Of a stretch of DNA of 64,000 nucleotides, positions 1 to 9,148 are shown in pieces. Every line of letters starts with the position of its first letter. The first letter of the stretch is position 1. Made by a program: the position numbers and the translations under genes. Below the pieces are notes generated by a model that was not told the origin of the DNA, searched no databases, and saw only the letters and a program-made list of their open reading frames with translations. Source of the DNA: Adiantum capillus-veneris (lineage: Eukaryota; Streptophyta; Polypodiopsida; Polypodiales; Pteridaceae); the NCBI GenBank assembly GCA_014529385.2, contig CM043948.1, positions 82,616,760 to 82,680,759 on the forward strand, given 5' to 3'.

Positions 1-1299
1 TGCATCACCCAAATCCTTCATAGCAAATGGTGAATTTAGCTTACGTTTCAGAGCATCAAGACTAGTCTTATGTTTCCCGGCAAGCAGCATGTCATCAACA
101 TAGAGAACAAGTATGATGGGACTACCATCTTCACCCCTTTTCGTATACAAACACTGATCTGTATGGCTGCGTTTAAAGCCTTGAGACAGCATAAGAGTGT
201 CAAACTTCTTATACCATTGTCGTGATGATTGTCTCAAACCATACAAAGCCCTTTTTAGTTTGCATACACGTGTAGGAACTACAAAACCTTCAGGCTGTTT
301 CATGTATATGTCCTCTTCAATGTCACCATGCAAAAATGCTGTCTTTACATCCATTTGATTCAATTCCAAATCAAGCTCCGCAACGAGAGAGATTTCTTGA
401 AAATCAATTCCGTCCTTCTGTGCATATCCTTTTGTAACCAATCTTGCCTTGTACTTTGGTTTTTCATTGACTATCTTAATCTTGTCCCATTTGTTAGGAA
501 GAGCCTTTCTCCCTTTAGGCAATGGCACAAGATCCAAGTATCATTTGCATACAAGGATTTTGTTTCCTCTTGCATCGCAAGCTTCCACTTATTGCTTGAC
601 TCACATGATTTGGCCTCTTTATATGTAAGAGGTTCACCCTCATCCGTCAACATTACATGATCCAAAGAAGGGTTAAATCTCTGCGGTTGCCTTCTTAAAC
701 GAGTTGATCTGTGTACCGAATGATCTACATTCTCAAGCAACGGTTCTACATCATAAGGCAACTCATTTTCAGCTCTTATCATGCTGCTAAAAATCATTTT
801 CAGCCAATTCAGGTGGCTGTCCATCCTCATTAGGAGCATCGAAATCATGTCCTACCTCTTCTAGCTCAAGGTTAACCGGCTGATTATCAATTTCAGCTTT
901 GCGGTAATGCATCATGAGGCTCTTTTCCAACATCAATGGGTGGCACGGAAGGCTGAAATCTGACTATTTTCTTGTCAACATCAGATTTTGTAGCATTCTT
1001 AATCAATTTTGCCTCATTGAACACCACATCTCGCCTGCGTATTACCTTTCTAAACTGTGGTAACCACACTCTATAGTCCATTTCACCTTCTTCCCCATAA
1101 TCTAAGAAGACTCCTTTAATGGACTTCATATCAAGCTTTGTTCTCAAGTCATTGCGTACATGAACAAAAACTTCGCAGCCAAATACTTTCAAATGATCAT
1201 AAGAGGCAGGTTTGCCAGACCGAACCTCCTCTGGAATGTCATTTTTCAGCGTACTATTAGAAGAGCGACTGCAGTTTTCAATGCCTTCCCCCAAAACTC
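1..1299 (-). pseudogene. copia A pol: integrase C-terminus, linker and start of reverse transcriptase
   Basis: Three frames have to be joined. 893-1294 encodes the integrase C-terminal part (a VFGCEVFVHV-like stretch and a DYRVWLP segment). 471-848 encodes the linker before RT (VMLTDEGEPLTYKEA). 1-470 encodes the RT fingers and palm, including QMDVKTAFLHGD-like and LYVDDML motifs, and runs off the left edge. Frameshifts near 1295-1300 and 850-890 break the reading frame. The YVDD catalytic box is present at roughly 85-110 on the complement. RNase H and the 3' LTR must lie beyond base 1. Confidence 0.85.
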
Positions 1300-2728
1300 T
1301 CAGAAAAGATTAACGGTGGACAACATGCAATGCACTCTCTCGCATAAAGTACGATTATACCTCTCAGCCATACCATTAGAAGATGGATTATAAGGGGCTG
1401 TCAACTCCCTTTTAATCCCATTTTCATCACAAAAACGTTGAAATTCAGCAGATACATACTCTCCTCCATTATTAGATCTGAGACATTTGAGCTTAGTACT
1501 CTTTTGCGTAGTGACAAAAGCATGAAACTTCTTAAAAGCATTAAAAGTCTCTCTCTTACTTTTCAACAAATGCACCCATCCTTTCCTAGTACAGTCATCA
1601 ATGAATGTAACAAAATACAATGCACCACCAAAAGACTTAACAGACATAGTGCATATATCGGAGTGAATAAGATCAAGAGGATTAGCTTTGCGAGAGACAC
1701 CAGAGTAATAAGAAGATTTCTTTTGCTTTCCATAAAGACAATCGTTACAAAAATCCAAGTTTTTGCCTTTTACATCAACCCTCTTCAGAGAGGAAAGCAC
1801 ATCGATACCCTTTTGGCTCATATGGCCAAGTCTCTTATGCCACAATTCCGTGTGTGAAGCAACTTCAACAACAGCAAGAAACTTGCCAGGTAAAGCTTTG
1901 CATCGAAGATAGTACAAAGTACCTCTTTTAGACCCTTTTACAACAAGCATAGAGTCCTTAAGCGACGTCCATGAACCCCCAGCAAAGATGGTAGTATAAC
2001 CATGTGAATCTAACTGGCCAACATATAGCAAACTTTTCTTAATGCCTGGTACAAACCTGACATCATTCAACACAAGCTCTTGACCATTGTTAAGAGCCAA
2101 ACGCATAGTACCCATTACGTCAATATTGCAAGCAAAATTATCACCAAGGTACACCTTGCCATAATTGCCTGCAGCATATGTAGCAAAACACTCCAAAGAT
2201 GGAGTCACATGGAATGAAGCACCAGAATCCACTATCCATGACTGGGATAGGCGATCATTAGCATTGAGCAATGCATCAATGACATCTTTCTTCAAGATAA
2301 GCATGTCTTCTGCATTAGCTATCACCAAATCTGAGGGGCATGAAGCTGCAACCAAGATTTCCTCAACGTCTGAAAACTCCTCAATGACCACACTAGAGGA
2401 TACATTTGCGTTCTCAGCATCCCTAGAGGAATCACCTGCCGATTTTTCCCCTTCCTTTTGATCTTTCTTCTTCTTATCTTCCGTTTCCTTCTTCCTTTCC
2501 TGCTCTTTCTTGAAATACCTGCAATCGGGTTTCTTGTGACCCTTTCTGCCACATTGATAACAAGTGACATCCTTATCCTTTGTCTTGCTCTTACTTCTAT
2601 TTTGAGTCCTGTTGCCCGCATCACGCTTTTGATTTCTACCTCTTGCATTGTAGGCAGAAGTGCCACCTTTCCCACTAGACTTGCGTCTAATCTCTTCATT
2701 GAGAATAGACCCTCTCACACCGTCATAC
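1300..2728 (-). pseudogene. copia A gag C-terminus, protease and integrase core
   Basis: An open stretch of about 470 codons on the minus strand. It starts at the gypsy insertion junction and holds, in order, the gag C-terminus with a CCHC zinc knuckle (CYQCGRKGHKKPDC, about residues 53-66), a lysine-rich linker, the aspartic protease motif DSGASFHVTP, the integrase zinc site (WHKRLGHMS ... CNDCLYGK) and the integrase core ending in NGMAERYNRT. In the core the usual TDNGGEY motif reads SNNGGEY, so the second catalytic Asp of the DDE triad appears lost. The frame is lost at about 1300, where VNLF meets a stop while related copies continue. The 5' part of gag is at 11896-12422. Confidence 0.88.
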
Positions 2729-3920
2729 TGTAAGGTGTAGCGGAATGAATGTTTGAACTCTGCTCAAGATGAGTGCTCCAGAATGTGCTCAAGGTTACTT
2801 TCTGTCCTTATGGGAGGGAGAGCCTTCCGTTCTTAATGAGAGAGTGCAATGATCATAACAAAGTGAATGGACACTGTGCGTGCAAGTGTATGAGACTGAG
2901 AGATAGAGAGAGAATAGAATACGACACCAGAGTTGTTGTAAAACCCTCCTCCGAAGGCCCCGCTCTCTATGGCGAGAGTGGTCTACTTATGATTGCACAA
3001 ATCTCTACAATGCTTGGACGTAGACGATGTCGACGACAACGAGACGGGCTGAAATCTAAAAACTCTAAGGGCTGAAATCTGCAAATCTTTATTTGCTGAA
3101 TTCTGACTCTATGTCGGTGATGATGTCGATGGCGACGATGCGACGATGACGCGCTGAAAACGCAGATGCTGAAATCTGCGTTTTCCGGGCTGAAACTGTA
3201 AACCTTGATGGATTTCACCGTGCGGCGAGGATCTGCTGCGGGAAGGTGAGATCTGTAAAGTTCGGGACTTGATCTGCGATGTTTAAGGGCTGAAAACTGA
3301 AAACGCTGATGGTTCTTGATGTTCCGTCGCGGTAAATCTGCAAAACATTGGGGCTGATCTGCAAATAAAAAACGCTAGGGCTGAAAATGGTTCTGCTGTC
3401 GCCGGATGTCCTGCAAATGCAAAACGCTAGGCTTCTTGTTGAGTCTTCTGTCGCTAGGGATCTGCAAGAGCAAAAACGCTGGCTGATCTAGTCCAAAAAC
3501 GCTAGGGCTTGGGGTTCTGCTGAGAAGTTGCATGTTGAGCGTATGCTCCTGCTGCCTCTTCTGCCAATTAGTGCTAGTCTAGGTTTGCTTATATACAAAC
3601 TTACTCAATTTGCCCTACCTACTTTCCAACAAAAGTCACTTAAAAATAATAAGTGAAAAATGTAAAAAATAGGAAAAATATGCTAAATGCACTGGAAAAT
3701 TCCCCTGAAGGATTCTAATGGATTTTGATGGGAATGCTTACGATCATCCTGTGTGCAACCAGAGGATATGCATCTACACTAAGTGACTGGGCATGCACGG
3801 TCTACGAATAGACTCACAAAAGTGCCAGATCACTTCTAATCTAGATTGATTGGACTGATTGAACCCTTGTCGTGCTGTAGCTTGTCCACGGACACATAGG
3901 GTTGGATGTGGCATGTGACA
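2729..3920 (-). repeat. 3' LTR of gypsy G1
   Basis: 1192 bp; on the plus strand it runs from TGTAAGGTGTAGCGG to GGCATGTGACA. It aligns by eye over its length with the right LTR of G1 once the nested S1 is removed (about 1199 bp), with scattered differences. The middle (about 3040-3530) holds many degenerate repeats of an AAAACGCTAGGGCTG / GATCTGCAAA motif. The same LTR family recurs at 18229, 23942, 31874 and 38709. Confidence 0.9.
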
Positions 3921-3932
3921 TCCCCTCCTTTT
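3921..3932 (-). promoter_or_regulatory. polypurine tract of gypsy G1
   Basis: On the minus strand AAAAGGAGGGGA sits directly against the inner end of the 3' LTR, the position and composition expected of the plus-strand DNA primer in LTR retroelements. It fixes the 3' LTR and the minus orientation of the element. Confidence 0.75.
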
Positions 3933-4255
3933 CAAAGTGAGGTACTGGTACCAAACTGTATGGCGTCGAGGGAGATCGCCAATAGCATCCGGAATCCTGG
4001 AAGGGACTCTTTGCCGGCCCACTCTGATGTGTGGGTTTGCGGTACTTGAACTTCATAAAGGTTTGCAACGCTTGCTTCCTTGGGCCGCGCTGAAAGCGAC
4101 AAAGTCGTCTGTGGCTCCTTCAATGCTTCAACTTCGTCTGGAGTCACGCTTCTTTCTTCTTCAAGAATCTCCATGGCTGATGTTTTCGTCCGAGTTACGA
4201 ACAATTGATATTGTGCTAATTCTTTCAATCTTTTGCGGTGCGTATGTCCTATCAA
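3932..4255 (-). pseudogene. short terminal ORF of G1, possible remnant of a pol C-terminus
   Basis: About 107 codons directly upstream (minus strand) of the polypurine tract. The product starts MIGHTHRKRLKELAQYQLF and contains a Glu-rich stretch and an ATG, but no catalytic motif. In related elements this position is taken by the integrase C-terminal tail or a spacer. It could be coding, a decayed integrase tail or chance; the sequence alone does not decide. Confidence 0.35.
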
Positions 4256-4527
4256 CTACCTCATTTTTGTGCTAATTTTTTCGATTTAATGCTTCTTTTA
4301 GTGCTAGGCTTCATTATGGCTGAGTCTGCCCTTGATCTCCAGAGTCATGACAGAAACTCAGTATGCTAAACTTTGTGTTGATGTATGCTCATGTGTGTGT
4401 GTGGTGTGTGTTGTGTTTGGGAGCATATGTTAGTACCTAGTTCTACACCCACTATTGGGCACTGAGGACGTTAGTGGGGATGTCGTGGTATTTAGTCAAT
4501 ACTATGCATGATGGAGCTGATGGTTAT
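4256..4527. other. G1 internal spacer, left of S1 copy 1
   Basis: No coding sequence recognised. The stretch at about 4430-4527 (TGAGGACGTTAGTGGGGATG ... CATGATGGAGCTGATGG) resembles 28640-28680 and, more weakly, 14440-14580, so it belongs to a dispersed repeat whose continuation lies on the other side of S1, at 6012-6110. Confidence 0.6.
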
Positions 4528-6006
4528 TGTCACCAGCGTGTGACTACTATCTATCCTTTTTGTTGATTTCTTTCTTTTTATCTATTTACTTTCCCTTTTT
4601 GGAAACACCCCTCGGGAAATCTAACTGCCCTGCATTGCATAGCTAGTGTGGAACTGTCCAGAGGGAGTCCAGGCGTGAGGGCAAGAGAGCACTAAGGTTG
4701 GACAAGGACTATGGTTAGCCAAGTGGGGTCATTGACTAGCCAAAGTGGAATCCTTTGCTACAGAGGCTACATTTCAGTTTTGGATGTGGCCGCAGTGTAC
4801 AAAGAGGGTCGGATGACCTAGAAAGATACAATGGCAGCATCTCCTAAAATTTAGGGAACTGCTATTTTGGGACCTGAAAATGTGTTGGCGTCATTACCTC
4901 CGGAATGACAAGGGGAACATTTTCTTACTCTGCCGTGAAGTCAACTGGGCAACCGGTTGGGATATTTTTAGACGGTAACCCCGAAACGAGAAAATGCTTG
5001 TAAATGTGCCAAGTGGCACATTCTGGTGCACCTGCCTCATGCAACAAGAAGTGGCGCTGAATTTGAAGAGGGGAGAGCCTCATTTTCAGATTTTGTCATA
5101 GGTTAAGAGCTATGGAGTGCTTGCTTTCCCTCTTATGCACAGTGCGGTGCCAGGAGTGATGCCCTGCACGCTACGCACTGCCCTCTCTCTCCCCTTTGGC
5201 AGTATGTTATGCCCCTCTAGTGGGCTCTTCATTTGACCAATGTACAGTTGTGTGGGTTCATGCGCGATTGCCGAGGCAAGAGCCTCTTGCACAGGTATTG
5301 GATTAGCTAGCGGCTAATCCCCCCGCAGGTACAGGTGAATTCGGAGAGGTTTCACGCCAGAAATCTCGTCCGATTCAAAGGGCAAGTAGCCCTACAGGTG
5401 CGGGAGCTCGAGTACTTGCTACGGATGCGACCGGCACGCGAAACGGAGCCCGAAACAGTGAATTACAGCCTGCTGTGTATTTTTGCAGGTTTAGGGTTTT
5501 GGCCCTAAACGGACCCTAATACCCCCAGGAGGTTCGGGGACGCAAGGGGACCACCGCTGTACAGGTGATCTGGCGCATTTTCAGGGCTGAAAACAGAGAA
5601 TTCAGCGTGGTGCAGATTCTCGCCAGGTTTTGCAAAGTGCCCGTATGCGTCGGGAAAGTCGGCCAATGCGTGGGAATACTGACTGTGAAGGGTTCTAGTA
5701 CAGTTATGCTGCCGAAATCGGGCTGGAACAATGGAAATTCAGCCGAGTTTGTGCGGGGCAGCTTGTAGGGAACCACAGCGTTTATTCCCTCTTTTGAACA
5801 ATAAAGAAATACCGAAAGGGGCGCCTAAGTTAGGGGCCAATCTGGTGTCGGTCTTCTCATACAGGTGCATTCTAGCATCTGTATCCCATTCCCCTCTTGT
5901 GTGTCACTACAACGCAGGTAAAATAGACGACTAATAATGGGTGAAAGCTAAATCAAGGTTTAAAGTAAAGTCTACCGCCCTTTTTGGATTGAACAGGCCG
6001 GTTTCA
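4528..6006 (+). mobile_element. solo-LTR-like unit S1, copy 1
   Basis: A 1479-bp unit starting TGTCACC at 4528 and ending TTTCA at 6006, flanked by GTTAT on both sides (4523-4527 and 6007-6011). The TG...CA ends and 5-bp duplication are what a solo LTR would show. Removing it rejoins a dispersed repeat (...GATGGTTAT / ATTGTCTTGTGGGTG) that is uninterrupted at about 28655-28700. No ORF inside looks real. A second copy is at 9243-10783 (opposite strand) and a fragment at 25275-25862. No internal retroelement region was seen, so family assignment is inference. Confidence 0.75.
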
Positions 6007-6150
6007 GTTATATTGTCTTGTGGGTGACTACCATGGGTCTGTACCTTGCACTTTCCTTCTAAGGGTGAATATGGGCCTATCCTGGATTCATCTAGGTCTA
6101 TATCTCCATGGCTGAAAATTATAAGATGATTGGAAAAAATCTCGTCTTTT

Positions 6151-6825
6151 CTAAAGACTGTGCATGTAATGTAGATGAACAAAGAGATGGAGTGCCAAAT
6201 CCTCACCACACACACGCAAACAATGAGATCGAATTTTTCTCTTATGATCCAGAGAAATCAACTGTGGCAATTCACAACGGAAATGCCCATGCTTTGTGCT
6301 CATACTTTCATGTGCTCTTTCTACAACTGTGTCGTGCCAAGGAAGAGACATGGAATGTGACTTCTTTGAATGAAGACTTTTCAGCTTTTCATGAAAAATC
6401 CGCATACATTCGTGCTCATCCATGAGTGAAATGTGCTCAACATACAATATGTCATGCCTAGGAAAAGGGATCACATAAAGATGCTGACTAAAATACAGGA
6501 AACGATCACGAATGAAACACTCGAACAATGCGTGCGTATCAATCATGCGAACAAATAATACTTTGTGTGAGGGTTCTTTGGACCGAGGCTCGAGAGCCAA
6601 GATCGGTTCTTCTTGAAGGGGTTTTTTGGACCTAGGCTCGAGAGCCAAGATCGATCCTTTGTGATTGATCGAATCTGCAACAACGAGGTTAGCTTCGCTA
6701 GAAAAAGCATCAACTAACTCATCATCTTTCTTGTGAACAATCACATCCTTTTCATGCAACTCATCATGCTTGTGAGAAATCACACCTTGATCATGCAAAT
6801 CATCATGCTTATCATTACCATCCAA
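6151..6825 (-). CDS. unidentified His/Asp-repeat ORF inside gypsy G1
   Basis: A 224-codon minus-strand ORF lying where reverse transcriptase would follow protease in a gypsy element, but with no RT motif. The N-terminal 40 residues are repeats of KHDDLHD / KHDELHE type, and the DNA upstream (6826-6880) adds more such repeats in another frame. Residues about 60-82 hold a duplicated ILALEPRSK motif. The C-terminal half is rich in His, Leu and Arg, with several Cys and no recognised domain. It could be a captured or decayed sequence in a non-autonomous element, or a low-complexity spacer that happens to be open. No function is assigned. The upstream protease-like ORF ends at 6882 in a different frame. 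Confidence 0.4.
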   Translation of the reverse strand: MDGNDKHDDLHDQGVISHKHDELHEKDVIVHKKDDELVDAFSSEANLVVADSINHKGSILALEPRSKKPLQEEPILALEPRSKEPSHKVLFVRMIDTHALFECFIRDRFLYFSQHLYVIPFPRHDILYVEHISLMDEHECMRIFHEKLKSLHSKKSHSMSLPWHDTVVERAHESMSTKHGHFRCELPQLISLDHKRKIRSHCLRVCGEDLALHLFVHLHYMHSL

Positions 6826-6881
6826 ATCATCATGCTCATCATATCATTCAATTCATCATGCTTCTCATAATCATGCAAATC

Positions 6882-7361
6882 CTATGTGTCATGCTTTGGA
6901 GAAGAAGAGACTGCGAGAGTCTCCTTCTCCTGAATCCGTTCAATCTTGTCCTGCATATTAGCAATGAGAGAGGGAGAATGAACAATGTCCTCTCCACGAA
7001 TGACAATGGGAGAGTCACTTTTGGCATAGAGAGTGAAAGTGTTAGCCTCCCAATCAATGAGATGGTTAAGATCACAAAACCATCGAATGCCCAAAATCAT
7101 AACACATCCTGAGAGAGGAGAGACAAAAAATCTTCGACTGAAAGCAGCTTGTTGAATTGTAAACAACACACCAAGACACTCTTGTGTGATGAGAGAGTCC
7201 ATACCGGGAACAAAGCCAGAAACAAAGCCAGAGACCTCGAGAGGAGATTTCTGACTAACTTCTAGGCGAGCTCTCTCAACAAGAGAGGGATTGATCACAT
7301 CATGCATACTACCTGGGTCAAACAATATGACAAAACGCTGCCCCGATAATGACCATAACAT
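6882..7361 (-). CDS. gypsy G1 retropepsin-like protease
   Basis: 159 codons. The product matches the clan-AA aspartic protease of gypsy elements: a hydrophobic strand leads into FDPGSMHDVI, then ERARLEVSQ, a core with GMDSLI, and LGIRWFCDLNHLIDW near residue 90-105. The active-site triplet is D-P-G rather than the usual D-S/T-G, and the homologous region of G2 (21815-22063) shares the later motifs. The ORF begins within 30 bases of the gag stop in another frame, so it may have been expressed by frameshift or be decayed. The substituted catalytic triplet makes activity doubtful. Confidence 0.7.
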   Translation of the reverse strand: MLWSLSGQRFVILFDPGSMHDVINPSLVERARLEVSQKSPLEVSGFVSGFVPGMDSLITQECLGVLFTIQQAAFSRRFFVSPLSGCVMILGIRWFCDLNHLIDWEANTFTLYAKSDSPIVIRGEDIVHSPSLIANMQDKIERIQEKETLAVSSSPKHDT

Positions 7362-7388
7362 TTAATGAGAGAATTATCAATGGGAGAG

Positions 7389-8588
7389 TCAAGAGAAACT
7401 TGGGGCACACTTCGTGTTATCATTAATTGCATTGACAAAGGAAGTGGGTTCTGTGGATTCTTTAGATTCATTCGATTCAAGCTTAGGACATGTTCTTTTT
7501 ATGTGACCCTTAATGTGACAATGAAAACAACGACCTTCCTTACAATAAGTGCTTTGCTCTTCCGACGTGATGTATCCTCTTATAATTCCTTGTGCTACCT
7601 TTTCATCTGGAGTAAGCTTAGGTTTAGCAATTGTGTTAGCCTTACCCTTAGGTTCATTGGGAGAATTCTTTTCTGAGAGATTGTTGGAAGGTTGGTTAGA
7701 AGAGTTACCGTTCTTACCAGTCTTACCGTTCCGAGGGTTCTGCGAGGTACTTGTGGAAGTTTTGTTCTCCTTAGGCTTTCCCTTGTTGTGCTTCATCTCC
7801 TGTGCGAGAGCAATCGCTACCGCCTTGTTGAGATCGATTGGATCGAGCACCTCGACATCGTACTTGATATACTCGTCCAATCCATAAAGGAATGCCTCTT
7901 TGCGTTCATCATCCGACTTGCGTAATTGGGTACCTAGCTGCAAAACACGATTAGAAAAAAACATAACTGGCATACCATTTTGCTTGAGAGCGCGCCAATC
8001 GTCCTTCAATCGTGCGAGGTACTGAGGTGGCATAAACCACGCCTTGAGCTTGTCTTGGAAATTAGCCCAATTGAAGGAAAGGGGTGTGATTTCGTCGGCT
8101 TCCTTTAGGTGCGCGGCTAACTGTGCCTCTTGCCATGCGTGGGACCAATTGATGGCATCACCGGCAAGGTACATAGCTACCGTCAAAACCTTGCTATTCC
8201 CTGTCTTCTTACTTGTCGCAAAATAAGCATTAAATTGATGCAACCAAGAATGAATCACCGTGGCATCCATCTTACCATCATACTTACTGAAAGTCAACTT
8301 TTTTGTGACTGGGTTGTTGGAATCTGCATCGTGGCTTGCGCCACTTGAGAAACTCCCACGATCTTTGGCTCGTTCGGACTTCGATGCAAGTACTTGTCGA
8401 ACCAATTCTTGAGTGTGTAGTTCTCTTTGAGCCTCACGCTCGGCCTCCCAGACCGCGCGTCTTGCTGCAGCTTCCTCTTTTCTTTGTGCTTTTCTTTCTT
8501 TGCGTTCGTCGCGTTCGTGTTCCAAGGCAATGCGAGTCTCTTCTTGTTTGGCCATCATGTCCATCATCGTCTTGACCATTGCCTCCAT
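7389..8588 (-). CDS. gypsy G1 gag polyprotein, intact
   Basis: A 399-codon uninterrupted ORF. The N-terminal 70 residues form a charged, Glu/Arg/Ala-rich coiled-coil-like helix. The middle (about 100-240) is the retrotransposon gag/capsid region ([49 protein letters not shown]). After a Lys/Asn/Ser-rich linker there is one CCHC zinc knuckle near residue 355 (CFHCHIKGHIKRTC). The start is the first Met of the open frame, about 550 bases downstream of the primer site. It forms the capsid and binds the element's RNA. The lack of stops contrasts with the broken gag of G2 and G3 and suggests either youth or selection for mobilisation with helper enzymes. Confidence 0.88.
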   Translation of the reverse strand: MEAMVKTMMDMMAKQEETRIALEHERDERKERKAQRKEEAAARRAVWEAEREAQRELHTQELVRQVLASKSERAKDRGSFSSGASHDADSNNPVTKKLTFSKYDGKMDATVIHSWLHQFNAYFATSKKTGNSKVLTVAMYLAGDAINWSHAWQEAQLAAHLKEADEITPLSFNWANFQDKLKAWFMPPQYLARLKDDWRALKQNGMPVMFFSNRVLQLGTQLRKSDDERKEAFLYGLDEYIKYDVEVLDPIDLNKAVAIALAQEMKHNKGKPKENKTSTSTSQNPRNGKTGKNGNSSNQPSNNLSEKNSPNEPKGKANTIAKPKLTPDEKVAQGIIRGYITSEEQSTYCKEGRCFHCHIKGHIKRTCPKLESNESKESTEPTSFVNAINDNTKCAPSFS

Positions 8589-9135
8589 ACGATTTGGTAC
8601 ACTTTGTGGCGTAGATGGCGAAGGGGAGGGTCGGAAAAATCTCTTGGTGGGGAAAATTCTTCGTCGCCTCTCTCATGCTCATCACCTGTATGCGAAATAT
8701 CCATTCCGCTTGGGGTGACAACCATGCACTATGATCTTTGGTTCTTAAGTTCATGAGGAACTTGGGTTCTTGAGGGTCTTGGGTTCTTGAGGTTTTCTTT
8801 CGCTTGCAATCTGTGTTTGAGAAGGATCTTCTCTTCACCCGAGTTCTACTCCTTTCCGCGGCACACCCCTTGGCGGCCTTGCGCTCACACCAAGGTTGCT
8901 TTTTCCCACCTCACGTTGATTGGCGGGCCGCTAAGTGTACGGTCCGCTCTCAATGAGTGAAAAGAGACACAAGGGGAGGCTGGACAAGCACTTCTTTCCT
9001 GGGATTCCTATCACTCTTAAAAAACACGATTAGGAATCGACATGCCCAAGTGAACTTGGGTTCGTGCGACCTCAACAAGCAAAAAATAAATAAATTATGT
9101 GGTTCTTTCCTTGAGTGATACAGAACACTGCCAAA
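8589..9135 (-). other. G1 untranslated leader between primer site and gag
   Basis: No ORF is supported. The sequence is homologous to the leader of G2 (about 23400-23928), including the shared CGGCACACCCCTTGGCGGCC-type segment at about 8860-8880. Confidence 0.7.
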
Positions 9136-9147
9136 GCTCTGATACCA
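9136..9147 (-). promoter_or_regulatory. primer-binding site of G1 (initiator Met-tRNA type)
   Basis: On the minus strand TGGTATCAGAGC lies one base inside the 5' LTR. It is complementary to the 3' end of plant initiator Met-tRNA and primes minus-strand synthesis. The same motif occurs at 12857, 23929, 32969 and 54578. Confidence 0.88.
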
Positions 9148-9148
9148 A

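Noticed and set aside
5515-5934. Overlapping ORFs in S1 copy 1
   Set aside because: Not conserved as frames in S1 copy 2 or the fragment at 25.3 kb.
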